64,000 nt of DNA. Origin: Algoriphagus sp. AK58 (GTDB lineage: Bacteria > Bacteroidota > Bacteroidia > Cytophagales > Cyclobacteriaceae). The DNA lies in the NCBI RefSeq assembly GCF_014324365.1, contig NZ_QEIG01000019.1:18245-82244 (forward strand), in the 5' to 3' direction. Made by a program: the position numbers and the translations under genes. The notes beneath the pieces were generated by a model that saw nothing but the letters and a program-made list of their open reading frames with translations, made no database searches and had not been told where the DNA came from. Shown piece after piece: positions 20,313 to 29,481 of this stretch (position 1 is the first letter of the stretch; every line of letters starts with the position of its first letter).

Positions 20313-21776
20313 ATGCTTATAACTCCCGAGAATATCATTCTGGTCAGTTCGATTTTGCTCATTTTGAGTATTATAGCCAGTAAGACTGCTGGTAGAGCAG
20401 GGATTCCTGTGTTGCTGCTTTTTTTGGGCGTGGGGATGTTGGCTGGGACAGATGGAATAGGCAAGATCAATTTTGAGGATCCGTTTGCCGCGCAGTTTTT
20501 GGGAGTAATTGCACTTACCTACATTCTTTTCTCCGGAGGGCTTGATACCAAGTGGGAATCTATCAGGCCTGTACTAGGGCCAGGTATGGTGTTGTCTACC
20601 CTCGGTGTATTGTTGACAGCGGTGTCAGTTGGGGTATTTGCCTCCTGGGTAGGAGGCATTTCCCTCAAGGAAGGGATTTTACTTGGTGCGATTGTGTCTT
20701 CCACGGATGCGGCCGCGGTCTTTTCCATTTTGAGAAATAAGAGTATTGGTTTAAAGGGAAATCTTCGTCCTTTGCTCGAATTGGAGTCTGGTAGCAATGA
20801 TCCCATGGCCTTCTTTTTGACTATCGGGATGACCTCATGGCTGAGTTTGGAGGGGTTTTCTCCCGTGGATTTGGTTCCTATGTTTTTCAAGCAGATGATC
20901 CTAGGTGCCTTGGGAGGTTATGGATTGGGCAAGGCTTGTGTATTGCTGGTAAATCGCATCAATCTGGAATATGAGGGCTTGTACTCCGTGCTTATGTTGG
21001 CTTTGGTCGCCATGATTTATGCCTTGACAGACAGGATAGGTGGTAATGGGTTCTTGGCAGTTTACCTGGCAGGCATCACCATGAACCAGTCTCGAATCGT
21101 GCACTACAAAAGTTATATCCGGTTTTTTGACGGGGTGGCTTGGCTGATGCAGATCGTCATGTTTATCACCTTGGGTCTGCTGGTTTTCCCAAGTCAGGTT
21201 TTGCATGTGGTAGGAATAGGATTTCTGATAGCCGTGTTTTTGATTTTTGTCGCAAGACCTTTAGGTGTGTGGGCTTCCTTGGTCTTTTTCAGGTTTAAAA
21301 CCCGAGAAAAACTGTTTATCAGTTGGGTAGGTTTGAGAGGTGCCGTGCCCATTGTTTTTGCCACATTTCCCTTATTGGCAGGATTGGAAAAGAGTAACCT
21401 GATTTTCAATATCGTATTTTTCATTGTCATAGCTTCGGTATCCCTCCAAGCTACAACCTTGGCCAAAGTGGCAAAATGGCTTCATTTGGCAGTTCCAGAG
21501 GGTTTGAAAAGGAAAAGTTTGTTGGATATTGAACTCTCGGATGGATTCAAAAATGCCTTGGTTGAGGTGGTTCTGCCCCAGAGTTCGACGTTGGATGGGA
21601 AGAAAATCCTCGATTTGAATTTTCCCAAGACCGCTCTGATTGTTTTGATTAACAGAGACCATAAGTACATCACGCCTAATGGCTCTACCGAGCTGAAATC
21701 AGGAGACCAGCTGATGGTGATGGTCAATTCGGAATCAGAGGAACAGAAAATCAAAGAGGTGCTCGGGGTTTTATAA
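20313..21776 (+). CDS. K+/H+ antiporter of the CPA1 family with TrkA-C domain
   Basis: 487 residues. About 12 membrane helices (residues about 5-385) with CPA1 landmarks: FSGGLDTKWE, SSTDAAAVFSILR and ELESGSNDPMAFFLT (the ND pair lies in the ion site). A C-terminal TrkA_C/RCK-C domain (about 405-487) is likely regulatory. This architecture matches NhaP2/CvrA potassium-proton antiporters that expel K+ at low osmolarity or high pH. The choice of K+ over Na+ is family-based. Stand-alone gene. Confidence 0.87.
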   Translation: MLITPENIILVSSILLILSIIASKTAGRAGIPVLLLFLGVGMLAGTDGIGKINFEDPFAAQFLGVIALTYILFSGGLDTKWESIRPVLGPGMVLSTLGVLLTAVSVGVFASWVGGISLKEGILLGAIVSSTDAAAVFSILRNKSIGLKGNLRPLLELESGSNDPMAFFLTIGMTSWLSLEGFSPVDLVPMFFKQMILGALGGYGLGKACVLLVNRINLEYEGLYSVLMLALVAMIYALTDRIGGNGFLAVYLAGITMNQSRIVHYKSYIRFFDGVAWLMQIVMFITLGLLVFPSQVLHVVGIGFLIAVFLIFVARPLGVWASLVFFRFKTREKLFISWVGLRGAVPIVFATFPLLAGLEKSNLIFNIVFFIVIASVSLQATTLAKVAKWLHLAVPEGLKRKSLLDIELSDGFKNALVEVVLPQSSTLDGKKILDLNFPKTALIVLINRDHKYITPNGSTELKSGDQLMVMVNSESEEQKIKEVLGVL

Positions 21777-21929
21777 AAGAAGAATGGTTAATAAAAATGG
21801 ATTTTTTTTGAATATCGATTAATAGAATGGCTTTTTCAGTTTAAAAATAATCTGATTAAATCAGGATTTTTGAAAATATTTTATTTTCAGGTTTCTTTTT
21901 TAACTTACTTGAGATTAAGAGAGAAGCCT

Positions 21930-23357
21930 ATGAAGACAGAGGGATATTCCAGTCAGGAGCATTACGATGAAATGTTTACCAAAGAGGGACTGATCAGGCC
22001 TCATTACCGTGAGTTTTACCAATTTTTGAGTAAAGTCTCCTCAAAAAAGATGCATCAGCTCCAATTTTCGGCCAATAAAACCCAGAAGGCCATGGGGATG
22101 ACATTTAATGTATACCATGACAATCAGGGAATGGAAAAAATCCTTCACCTGGACATCATTCCCAGAATCCTGCCCAATTCAGAGTGGAGAAAATTAGAGG
22201 CCGGCCTCAAACAGCGAGTCCATGCGCTCAATCTGTTTTTGCAGGACGTGTACAACGAGCAAAGAATTCTTAAGGATAAAATTGTTCCTCCTGAGTTGAT
22301 TCTCCACTCAAAGGATTACCTCAAGCCCTGCATGGGTTTGACCCCTCCAAAAGGGATCTGGTGTCATATCACAGGCACGGATCTGGTACGGGACAAAGAC
22401 GGGGAATACTATATCTTGGAAGACAACCTTCGCTGTCCTTCGGGGGTAAGTTATATGCTGGAGAGCAGAGAAATTATCAAGCGCGCCTATCCACAACTGT
22501 TCAATGATGAAGGAGTAATGCCAGTATCTGATTACCCGGTCAAGCTCCTAAAGATGCTCCAATACCTTTCAGACAAACCCAAACCTGTGGTAGGAGTATT
22601 GACTCCGGGAATCTACAATTCGGCCTATTTTGAGCATTCCTATTTGGCCTTGCAAATGGGCGTTGAGTTGGTCAATGGGGTCGATTTGGTGGTCAAGGAC
22701 AAAAAAGTATACATGCAGACCACCAAAGGGCTGCAGCAGATCGATGTGATCTACCGAAGGATTGATGATTCCTTCCTGGATCCGCTCACTTTCAATCCCC
22801 AATCCATGCTTGGCGTGCCAGGCATATTTGAAGCTTATAAAGCGGGAAATGTAGCGTTTGCCAATGCTCCGGGCACGGGGGTTGCAGATGATAAGGCCGT
22901 CTATGCCTATGTCCCGAGGATCATTAAGTATTACCTCGGTGAGGACCCCATCCTTCAGAATGTGCCCACCTATCTTTGTCGGGAAGAGGAAGACAGAAAC
23001 TACGTATTGGCGCACATCGACAAGTTGGTAGTGAAAGAAACAAATGCAGCCGGGGGATATGGGATGCTCATCGGGCCTAAGTCCACCAAGGAAGAGCATG
23101 CCCGTTTCCGGGAGTTGATCAAAGCCAATCCGGATAATTACATCGCCCAGCCTACGCTTTCTCTTTCCACTGTCCCATGCCTGACCGACCAGGGAATTGC
23201 AGGCCGGCATGTGGACCTTAGGCCTTATATTCTGTATGGAGAAGAGATTGAAGTGATCCCGGGAGCATTGACCCGCGTGGCTCTTAAGGAAGGTTCGCTG
23301 GTGGTCAACAGTTCTCAAGGCGGAGGAAGTAAAGATACTTGGGTGTTATATAAATAG
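21930..23357 (+). CDS. Circularly permuted ATP-grasp protein (type 2)
   Basis: 475 residues from the ATG at 21930; an upstream in-frame extension runs through AT-rich DNA. It matches the circularly permuted ATP-grasp (DUF404/DUF407) family: HSKDYLKPCMGLTPPKGIWCHITGTDLVRD, EDNLRCPSGVSYMLE, GVLTPGIYNSAYFEHSYLA, and the C-terminal VVKETNAAGGYGMLIGPKS glycine-rich loop. ATP-grasp enzymes join a carboxylate to an amine using ATP; this family has been predicted to form peptide or amide bonds in systems with alpha-E, transglutaminase and proteasome-like partners. It is the first gene of such a four-gene operon. Substrate unknown. Confidence 0.9.
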   Translation: MKTEGYSSQEHYDEMFTKEGLIRPHYREFYQFLSKVSSKKMHQLQFSANKTQKAMGMTFNVYHDNQGMEKILHLDIIPRILPNSEWRKLEAGLKQRVHALNLFLQDVYNEQRILKDKIVPPELILHSKDYLKPCMGLTPPKGIWCHITGTDLVRDKDGEYYILEDNLRCPSGVSYMLESREIIKRAYPQLFNDEGVMPVSDYPVKLLKMLQYLSDKPKPVVGVLTPGIYNSAYFEHSYLALQMGVELVNGVDLVVKDKKVYMQTTKGLQQIDVIYRRIDDSFLDPLTFNPQSMLGVPGIFEAYKAGNVAFANAPGTGVADDKAVYAYVPRIIKYYLGEDPILQNVPTYLCREEEDRNYVLAHIDKLVVKETNAAGGYGMLIGPKSTKEEHARFRELIKANPDNYIAQPTLSLSTVPCLTDQGIAGRHVDLRPYILYGEEIEVIPGALTRVALKEGSLVVNSSQGGGSKDTWVLYK

Positions 23358-23368
23358 GTAGAAAAGTC

Positions 23369-24331
23369 ATGTTGAGCAGAGTAGCAAATCATATTTATTG
23401 GCTAGGCCGGTATTTGGAAAGGGCAGAAAACTACGCCCGATTTATCGATGTGAATTTCAACTTGATGCAGGATTTGCCCCAAGACCTCAAAGAACAATGG
23501 GAACCATTGGTGGCAGCCACAGGAGATTTGGATTTTTACCTGAAAAAGTACCAAGGATTTGAGCGGCATCAGGTCATGTATTTCCTGACCTTCGATCCTG
23601 AGAATCCCAACTCCATGCTTTCTGCGGTAAATAAAGCCCGGGAAAATGCCCGGATCATCAGGGAAAATCTGAGCAAGGAGACCTGGGAAAAAGTGAATGA
23701 ACTGTACTACATGCTCCAAACTGGGATGGAGAAGAAAGTCTGGAAAAAGGAGGATCCCCGTCAATTTTACGAAATGGTGAAAAATCAGATCCTTCTTATT
23801 TACGGATTGGCAGATGCTACCGTAGCACGAACGGAGGGCTGGTATTTCCGGCAGTTGGGACAGCTTTTGGAAAGGGCAGATAAGACCTCACGGATTTTGG
23901 ATGTGAAGTATCATATTCTGCTTCCTTCCCCGATTGAGGTTGGCTCGCCTTTGGACTTTCTTCATTGGATGGCCTTGCTCAAGTCTGTCACCGGATTCAA
24001 TACCTATAGAAGGTTATATGGGAATATTGATCCCTCCGGAGTGGTCGAGTTTTTGGTGCTGAATAAATATTTTCCCCGATCCATTTACTATTGTCTCAAG
24101 GAAGCCGAGCGATGTCTTCATTGCATCTCAGGAAATTCTACGGATGGGATTAAAAACTCATCAGAGAAGGCTATCGGTGAATTGCGGTCCCGCTTGGAGT
24201 ACTCAGAAGTCGATGATATAATTTCTGTCGGTCTTCATGAATATTTGGATACACTTCAACTGAAAATCAACCATATTTCCGATCTGATAGACATCAATTA
24301 CTTCCGTCTGAAGGAAAATTTTATTTCTTAA
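23369..24331 (+). CDS. Alpha-E domain protein (DUF403)
   Basis: 320 residues, almost all helical, starting MLSRVANHIYWLGRYLERAENYARFIDVN, which is the diagnostic alpha-E start. A second conserved helix pair GWYFRQLGQLLERADKTSRILDVKYH lies at about 161-190. The domain has no known activity and always appears with permuted ATP-grasp proteins, often fused to them; it is thought to be their partner subunit. The ATP-grasp stop is 11 bases upstream and the peptidase start 16 bases downstream, so co-transcription is likely. Confidence 0.9.
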   Translation: MLSRVANHIYWLGRYLERAENYARFIDVNFNLMQDLPQDLKEQWEPLVAATGDLDFYLKKYQGFERHQVMYFLTFDPENPNSMLSAVNKARENARIIRENLSKETWEKVNELYYMLQTGMEKKVWKKEDPRQFYEMVKNQILLIYGLADATVARTEGWYFRQLGQLLERADKTSRILDVKYHILLPSPIEVGSPLDFLHWMALLKSVTGFNTYRRLYGNIDPSGVVEFLVLNKYFPRSIYYCLKEAERCLHCISGNSTDGIKNSSEKAIGELRSRLEYSEVDDIISVGLHEYLDTLQLKINHISDLIDINYFRLKENFIS

Positions 24332-24347
24332 CTCTGAACACAATCCC

Positions 24348-25091
24348 ATGACCTTTTGCCTGGGCATAAAAACTAAGCAAGGATTGGTAGGCCTCTCCGA
24401 CACCCGGATTACTTCCGGAAATGAGACTACTTCCTCCAAAAAAGTATACACTGTCAATCGGAAAAAGCACTCTTTTTTCATCATGACTTCAGGTCTTAGG
24501 TCTGTCAGAGATAAGGCGATCACTTATTTTTCAGAAATGATCGCTAGACAGGATGATTCGTTCACCAAGCTGTACCAGGCTGTCAATGAATTTGGGAATC
24601 AGGTGAAAATCGTGGCCAAGGAGGATAAGCAATACTTGGAAGAAGCAGGCTTTCAGTTTAATCTTTTCTCCATAATCGGAGGACAGTTGGAGGATGATCC
24701 TGAGCCCAAAATGTATCTTCTTTATCCTCAGGGTAATTGGATTGAGATTAGAAGAGGAACTCCCTTTGTCATCATTGGAAATACTGGCTTTGGACATCCC
24801 GTTTTGAAGCGTTCGCTTCATTACGAGGATTCCTTGGAATACGCCTTGAAATGTGCTTTTTTGGCTTTTGATGCTACCCGGATTTCTGCCAATGACGTGG
24901 ATTATCCGATTGATACGGTGATCTTGAAAGATGGGGAATATTTTACTCAGGAGAAGCGATTTGAACAAAAGGAATTGGACCATGTCTCGGCTTTTTGGAA
25001 TAACAGGCTCAAAAATGCCATCGCTGAGTTGCCATCCGAGGTTTTGAACAGCGCTTTCGAAAAGTTGGAAATTCTTTCCAAAGAATCCTGA
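24348..25091 (+). CDS. Anbu-type proteasome-like peptidase (bacterial proteasome homologue)
   Basis: 247 residues, beginning M-T-F-C-L-G-I-K. In Anbu and other N-terminal-nucleophile hydrolases Met1 is removed and Thr2 becomes the nucleophile. The following pattern, GLVGLSDTRITSG and a Lys in SSKKVYTV, fits the Asp and Lys of the proteasome active site. Anbu ('ancestral beta subunit') forms ring- or lock-washer-like assemblies related to HslV and 20S beta subunits; no dedicated ATPase is known, and none is coded here. Its neighbours (ATP-grasp, alpha-E, transglutaminase) are the standard Anbu set. Substrates unknown. Confidence 0.88.
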   Translation: MTFCLGIKTKQGLVGLSDTRITSGNETTSSKKVYTVNRKKHSFFIMTSGLRSVRDKAITYFSEMIARQDDSFTKLYQAVNEFGNQVKIVAKEDKQYLEEAGFQFNLFSIIGGQLEDDPEPKMYLLYPQGNWIEIRRGTPFVIIGNTGFGHPVLKRSLHYEDSLEYALKCAFLAFDATRISANDVDYPIDTVILKDGEYFTQEKRFEQKELDHVSAFWNNRLKNAIAELPSEVLNSAFEKLEILSKES

Positions 25092-25093
25092 TT

Positions 25094-25951
25094 ATGCTGA
25101 TTCAGGTCTGGCATCATACCCATTATTTCTACTCCAATCCGGTGCTTCTGGGAGTTCATAAGGTCTATTTGATTCCCCAATACAGGCCTTATTTTCGGAT
25201 TGAGCACCAGAAGTTTCAGGTCCATCCCAAGCCAGAAGGAAGCAATTTCAGACAGGACTTGGCCGGGAATTGGTACAAGCAGTGCTGGTTTACAGGAGAA
25301 GTGGAGCAGTTGGAAATTACGGGAGAGTGGATTTTCAAACTCCAGCAGTTCAATCCTTTTGGATTTATCCTGGATAAATCCTTCGAGGATAATGGCTGGA
25401 ACAATCCCCTGTTTCAATTTAGCTATGAAGAAAAAACCGCTTTTTTGATTCCGTTTTTACAGAATCATGAAGGGACTAGTTTCCTTGAGTTTTTGAAGGA
25501 GGTCAAAAACTCCTCTACGGGGCTCGTGGATTTTTTGGTGAAGCTGACCCGAATTATCTATCAAAACTGGACCCATGAAATCCGGCATGAGGAAAATATC
25601 TGGTCATCTGACTACACGTTTGAACAAAGAAAAGGGTCTTGTCGAGATCTTGCCTTGATGGAAATGGATATGCTACGCGAAGTAGGTTTAGCCACCCGAT
25701 TTGTATCCGGATACGCGTTTAATCCTGATCTGGAAGATGGACACGAGCTGCATGCTTGGCTTGAAGTCTTCCTTCCAGGTGCAGGCTGGGTAGGGATGGA
25801 TCCGAGTTTGGGGCTCTTTACAGACCACAACTACATACCCTTGGCCTCCCATCCGGATCCCAAAAGAACCCTTCCTGTGCAAGGTGGCTTTTCAGGAAAC
25901 GCCGATTCCAAGCTTGTCACCCGTGTGGACTTAAAGCTACTGCATAAGTAA
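25094..25951 (+). CDS. Transglutaminase-like protein of the Anbu operon
   Basis: 285 residues. The N-terminal beta domain (about 1-90, WHHTHYFYSNPVLLGVHKVYLIPQ) is the bacterial transglutaminase-like N-domain. The catalytic domain has Cys183 in KGSCRDLA, His220 in ELHAWLEVF and Asp236 in GMDPSLG, a complete Cys-His-Asp triad. Such proteins can be peptidases, amidases or cross-linkers. No signal peptide is visible, so it acts in the cytoplasm. It begins two bases after the peptidase stop, as the last gene of the operon. It may cut or transfer the bond made by the ATP-grasp enzyme (inference). Confidence 0.9.
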   Translation: MLIQVWHHTHYFYSNPVLLGVHKVYLIPQYRPYFRIEHQKFQVHPKPEGSNFRQDLAGNWYKQCWFTGEVEQLEITGEWIFKLQQFNPFGFILDKSFEDNGWNNPLFQFSYEEKTAFLIPFLQNHEGTSFLEFLKEVKNSSTGLVDFLVKLTRIIYQNWTHEIRHEENIWSSDYTFEQRKGSCRDLALMEMDMLREVGLATRFVSGYAFNPDLEDGHELHAWLEVFLPGAGWVGMDPSLGLFTDHNYIPLASHPDPKRTLPVQGGFSGNADSKLVTRVDLKLLHK

Positions 25952-26725
25952 TCAGTTTGCTGCCACGGCGCTTTTGGGCATTTCGTAGAGATCTTTTTTC
26001 AGGGATTCCTCCAACAGGAACACATCCGAAAAGCTAACCTGATATCTGATTCTTCTGCTGGAATCATTTTCAACCTCATATCCGGTGATCACTCTTGGGA
26101 AAATCAACCCACCGGCGTCGCGGTAGTCATCGTAGAACAAGGCTTCCTCTACTTGGTTGTTTGGATTGAAATATTTGACAGAGAAAAGTACCCATGCCAG
26201 TTTGCCGGTTTCCGGATCAATGAGCAGGGTATAGCGGTTGGAAGGACCTAAAAGTTTACCTTCTTTCAGGGTGGCATCAAGCGTCTCAAAGGTTTTGCCG
26301 TTGAATTCCCGGTTCCCGCCTTTTTTGACTGTCACCAGGGTGTCTGTCAACACATAGGGAATACTGAGAAAAGTAGAATATAGATTATGGTAGAACCGAA
26401 CCGATTGCCCGGGAAAAGCTTTTCGGTTTGGGCTGATCCAAACTTTCTCTCCGTCGTTACCTGCCTGAAACAGATCGGCGTCTATTCTTGCCTTTCCATT
26501 TTGCAGATCCAGGTAATGATTTTCCCATTCCAGGGTAGTTTCATGAACCATGGCAAATGAAAAGGATTTTGCATCGATCCATTTATTCCAGTCGCCATGC
26601 GCGTCCAAAAGCTTTTTGAATTCCTCAGGTTGATTCAATCTCGGGTCAGGACCAGTATTCTCTTCTTTACAGGCTGAGATGGATAGAAAAACCAGAACTA
26701 GGTAAATCAGGTGACGGGATTTCAT
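25952..26725 (-). CDS. DUF6503-family lipoprotein
   Basis: 257 residues with a lipoprotein signal (LVFLSISAC, Cys19). The body (GDWNKWIDAKSFSFAMVHET, DLFQAGNDGEKVWISPN, YTLLIDPETGKLAWVLFSV) matches the DUF6503 group common in Bacteroidota, an outer-membrane-lipoprotein-like beta fold resembling LolA/LolB or LppX-type carriers. It should be anchored in the periplasm or outer membrane. Function not established. Its end abuts the end of the transglutaminase gene, so the two are convergent without a spacer. Confidence 0.7.
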   Translation of the reverse strand: MKSRHLIYLVLVFLSISACKEENTGPDPRLNQPEEFKKLLDAHGDWNKWIDAKSFSFAMVHETTLEWENHYLDLQNGKARIDADLFQAGNDGEKVWISPNRKAFPGQSVRFYHNLYSTFLSIPYVLTDTLVTVKKGGNREFNGKTFETLDATLKEGKLLGPSNRYTLLIDPETGKLAWVLFSVKYFNPNNQVEEALFYDDYRDAGGLIFPRVITGYEVENDSSRRIRYQVSFSDVFLLEESLKKDLYEMPKSAVAAN

Positions 26726-26990
26726 CTGTTGATAAATTGTATTTTATGGCTAGACCTGCATTTGTCGGCAACAGGTAGAATGCCTCAAGCAATCGTTCCC
26801 TGGTGCGAGAAGTTTTTCTTGGACATTTCCTAAGCCGAATTTTGATGGAAAGTTACCAAAACAGCTCAATTATTATGAGCCATACTGAAGAGCAGGTGAA
26901 AATTGATCAAATTCTTTTTGGGTCTCCGGAATTTCTGAAAGAATTAAAGATTTTTTTTAGATCATTTCTAAATAATAAAAATCTCTTGTT

Positions 26991-26998
26991 TAGATTTG
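26991..26998 (+). promoter_or_regulatory. Possible -7 box of the PepSY gene (TAGATTTG)
   Basis: Exact TAnnTTTG match 22 bases upstream of the ATG at 27021, in an AT-rich stretch. No clear -33 box at the usual distance. Confidence 0.4.
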
Positions 26999-27020
26999 TT
27001 CCAGATAAAAATAAGAGTCT

Positions 27021-28253
27021 ATGTGGAAGCCCGTCCGTAAGTTTCTCAATGATATTCACCTCTATGCAGGACTGACCTGTGGACTGATTGTGATTGCAGT
27101 TTGTCTGAGTGGGACGATTTATGTGTACAATACCGAAATCAGGGAATTTTTTGATTCCGAGCGTTATTTTGTGGAAGAGAAAGGGACTCCCAAATCTTTG
27201 GATGAGCTGAAATCAACTTTGGAACAACAGCTTGCAGGTCAGGTGGTAGGCGTCAATGTGTTTCAACAGGAAGGAAGAACAGTTCAGTTTTTGGTAAAGG
27301 AAGAAGGGCAGGAGAGACCAGCTACCTATTTTGTGGATCCCTACACGGGAAGTGTTCTGGCGAATAATGTCGAAAAAACGGGTACCGAGGAATTTATGGG
27401 TTACATGTTTTCTCTTCACCGATGGTTGCTGTTGGACAAAATCGAAGAGCCGATTATGGAAAGCATGACCAATCAGGAGCTCGGTCGATTTATCAATGGG
27501 GTTGCCACCTTGCTGTTTCTCCTTGGCGTGATCACCGGAATGGTGATCTGGGTTCCTCAAAAAGTCAAAAACTGGAAGCAAGGCCTGAAAGTAAAGTGGT
27601 CCGGAAACTGGAAGCGGATCAACCACGATCTCCACAATACCTTGGCTTTTTATTCTCTTGGAGCACTGTTTATCATGGCGGTGACAGGTCCATTCTGGTC
27701 CTATCAGTGGTACAAAACAGGCTGGCAAAAGACTTGGGATACCTATCAGCCACCTAAAGAGGAAAAGAAAGGCCCGGCACCAGAGCAAGCGAAAAACGAA
27801 GAGACTGCTGATGAGGAGGAAATTCAACCCGCGTACATGTTGTCTTTGGACGAAATCATGCTTGCAGCAAATACAAATCTCGATTATGCAGGAAATGTGC
27901 GGATCACCTTGCCTCAAAAGTCGGGAGGAGAGGTGTCCATCAGTAAATCCAGAACAGGCTTTTTTGCCCGTGCTGGCGCAGATCAGCTGAAATTAAACCC
28001 AGAAAATCTGGAAGTGAAAGAAACCAATCTTTTTGGGGACTTGCCTGTGCGTCAACAGATTGGAAGGTCCGTGAAGGCGCTTCATACAGGCGAGATTTTC
28101 GGTCAGTTTACCAAGTTTTTGTGGTTTTTGGGTTGCCTGATTGCGACTTCTCTGCCGATCACCGGTACGCTGATTTGGTTGAATAAGAAGAAAAAGAAAA
28201 AGCCAAGCAAAGCGAGAAAAGCTGCTTCTGTCGTAGAAGCTGAGATGGCTTAA
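27021..28253 (+). CDS. PepSY-associated membrane protein
   Basis: 410 residues. TM1 at about 14-35 (DIHLYAGLTCGLIVIAVCLSG), a periplasmic PepSY-type domain (about 60-125), a second helix region around FINGVATLLFLLGVITGMVIW, a third after INHDLHNTLAFYSLGALFIMAVTGP, an acidic linker with a second PepSY region, and a C-terminal helix followed by a very basic tail (KKKKKKPSKARKAA). This is the PepSY_TM ('iron-regulated membrane protein') family, often found next to TonB-dependent siderophore receptors; none is present here. Conserved His residues in helices suggest ferric reductase or haem-like roles in some relatives, which I cannot confirm. Confidence 0.82.
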   Translation: MWKPVRKFLNDIHLYAGLTCGLIVIAVCLSGTIYVYNTEIREFFDSERYFVEEKGTPKSLDELKSTLEQQLAGQVVGVNVFQQEGRTVQFLVKEEGQERPATYFVDPYTGSVLANNVEKTGTEEFMGYMFSLHRWLLLDKIEEPIMESMTNQELGRFINGVATLLFLLGVITGMVIWVPQKVKNWKQGLKVKWSGNWKRINHDLHNTLAFYSLGALFIMAVTGPFWSYQWYKTGWQKTWDTYQPPKEEKKGPAPEQAKNEETADEEEIQPAYMLSLDEIMLAANTNLDYAGNVRITLPQKSGGEVSISKSRTGFFARAGADQLKLNPENLEVKETNLFGDLPVRQQIGRSVKALHTGEIFGQFTKFLWFLGCLIATSLPITGTLIWLNKKKKKKPSKARKAASVVEAEMA

Positions 28254-28274
28254 TAATAAGGTTCGATTTTTCGA

Positions 28275-28309
28275 AAAGGGCTTTCAGTTATGCTGGGAGC
28301 CTTTTTTTT
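28275..28309 (+). terminator. Rho-independent terminator after the PepSY gene
   Basis: AAAGG-GCTTTCAG pairs with CTGGGAGCCTTT (one bulge, two G-U pairs) and is followed by eight T, 22 bases after the stop codon. Confidence 0.75.
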
Positions 28310-28360
28310 GCCGCTAAGTTCGCTAAGGGGAAAATGAGAGGGCTCAAAGATTTTTTTTCC

Positions 28361-28757
28361 TTTTGCCACGAAGGCGCCAAGGCATTAAAGAATACTCTGA
28401 CAACTGCGACTGAAAACAGATCACTGACCACTTTTTCAGCTTTCTAACTTTATCCTTCAAACTTTTCATGCTGCCAACTGCGACTGAAAACTGAATACTT
28501 AAAAGGTTGTCCTGCTTCTCCCGAAGCTGGCTTTTTGATTTTGCCACGAAGGCGCAAAGGCATTAAAGAATACTCTGCCAACTGCGACTGAAAACAGATC
28601 ACTGACCACTTTTTCAGCTTTCTGACTTTATCCTTCAGACTTTTCATGCTGCCTACTGAGACTGAAAACTGACCACTTTTTCAGCTTTCTGACTTTATCT
28701 TTCAGACTTTTCATCCTGTCAACTGCGACTGAAACTGAACACCTCTAGCGCCTTTCT
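28361..28757. repeat. 178-bp tandem repeat with nested shorter repeats
   Basis: Within the 559-base gap before the OmpR-type gene, a unit starting TTTTGCCACGAAGGCG occurs at 28361 and again at 28539 (period 178). Inside it the word CCACTTTTTCAGCTTTCT recurs at 28428, 28606 and 28673, and ACTGCGACTGAAA occurs several times. Parts of the unit (GCCACGAAGGCG and GTTGTCCTGCTTCTC) are found again near 36413 and 36448. No protein can be supported here. Confidence 0.8.
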
Positions 28758-28812
28758 GTCTTTGTGGCAATACTTTTTTGCGCCCTTCCTCTGAAAAAAT
28801 TTAACTTGCACC

Positions 28813-29481
28813 ATGCGAATCTTAGTAGTCGAAGACGAACCCGGAATATCCAATTTTCTCAAGCAGGGATTGGAAGAGGAAGCTTTTGCGGTGGATGTGG
28901 CGGACAACGGTAAAGTCGGTTTGGATCTCGCGCTTTCCGGGAATTACGATTTGTTGCTCTTGGACTGGATGGTACCCGGTATAAGTGGAATTGAGTTGAC
29001 TCGTCAGTTTCGAAAAGATTTTCCTCAGACGCCCATCATTTTTCTTACGGCCAAAGACACGCTGGATGAGACCATTTTCGGCCTCCAAAGCGGAGCAAAT
29101 GATTATATCAAAAAGCCTTTCCACTTCGAGGAGTTGCTGATGCGGATTCGCGTACAGCTTCGTGGAAAAGCAAACGTGGAGGAAATACTGACCTTAGGTC
29201 CGATCGAGATTTTTCCGGATAAACACCTGGTCCTGAGGAATGGGGAGGAGGTACAGCTTACGCAAAAGGAGTTTGCACTACTGGAATATCTGGTTCGAAA
29301 CAAAAACAAAGTGTGCCGTCGAACACGGATCATAGAAAGCGTTTGGGATATTCACTTTGACTACAATACAGGGGTGATAGATGTATTTATCAATTCCCTC
29401 CGCAAAAAACTCCAGCTCAGCAGAGAGGAGGATTACATCCAGACCATTCGCGGAGTGGGCTATATGGCAAAGGAGCTATGA
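28813..29481 (+). CDS. OmpR/CusR-type response regulator for metal efflux
   Basis: 222 residues: receiver domain with Asp7/8 pocket, phospho-acceptor Asp51 (LLLLDWMVPG), Thr79 and Lys101 (IKKPF), then an OmpR/PhoB winged-helix DNA-binding domain (about 125-220, VQLTQKEFALLEYLVRN and FNTGVIDVFINSLRKKL-like). It overlaps the kinase gene by four bases. Place and order (regulator, kinase, RND pump, adaptor) mirror CusRS/CzcRS systems. The four TTAAG/CTAAG heptamers spaced 11 bp just before the pump gene are its likely binding site. Confidence 0.9.
   Translation: MRILVVEDEPGISNFLKQGLEEEAFAVDVADNGKVGLDLALSGNYDLLLLDWMVPGISGIELTRQFRKDFPQTPIIFLTAKDTLDETIFGLQSGANDYIKKPFHFEELLMRIRVQLRGKANVEEILTLGPIEIFPDKHLVLRNGEEVQLTQKEFALLEYLVRNKNKVCRRTRIIESVWDIHFDYNTGVIDVFINSLRKKLQLSREEDYIQTIRGVGYMAKEL

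Noticed and set aside
26803..27075. 90-codon frame upstream of and overlapping the PepSY gene
   Set aside because: Overlaps the real start in another frame and covers its promoter; AT-rich, no family resemblance.
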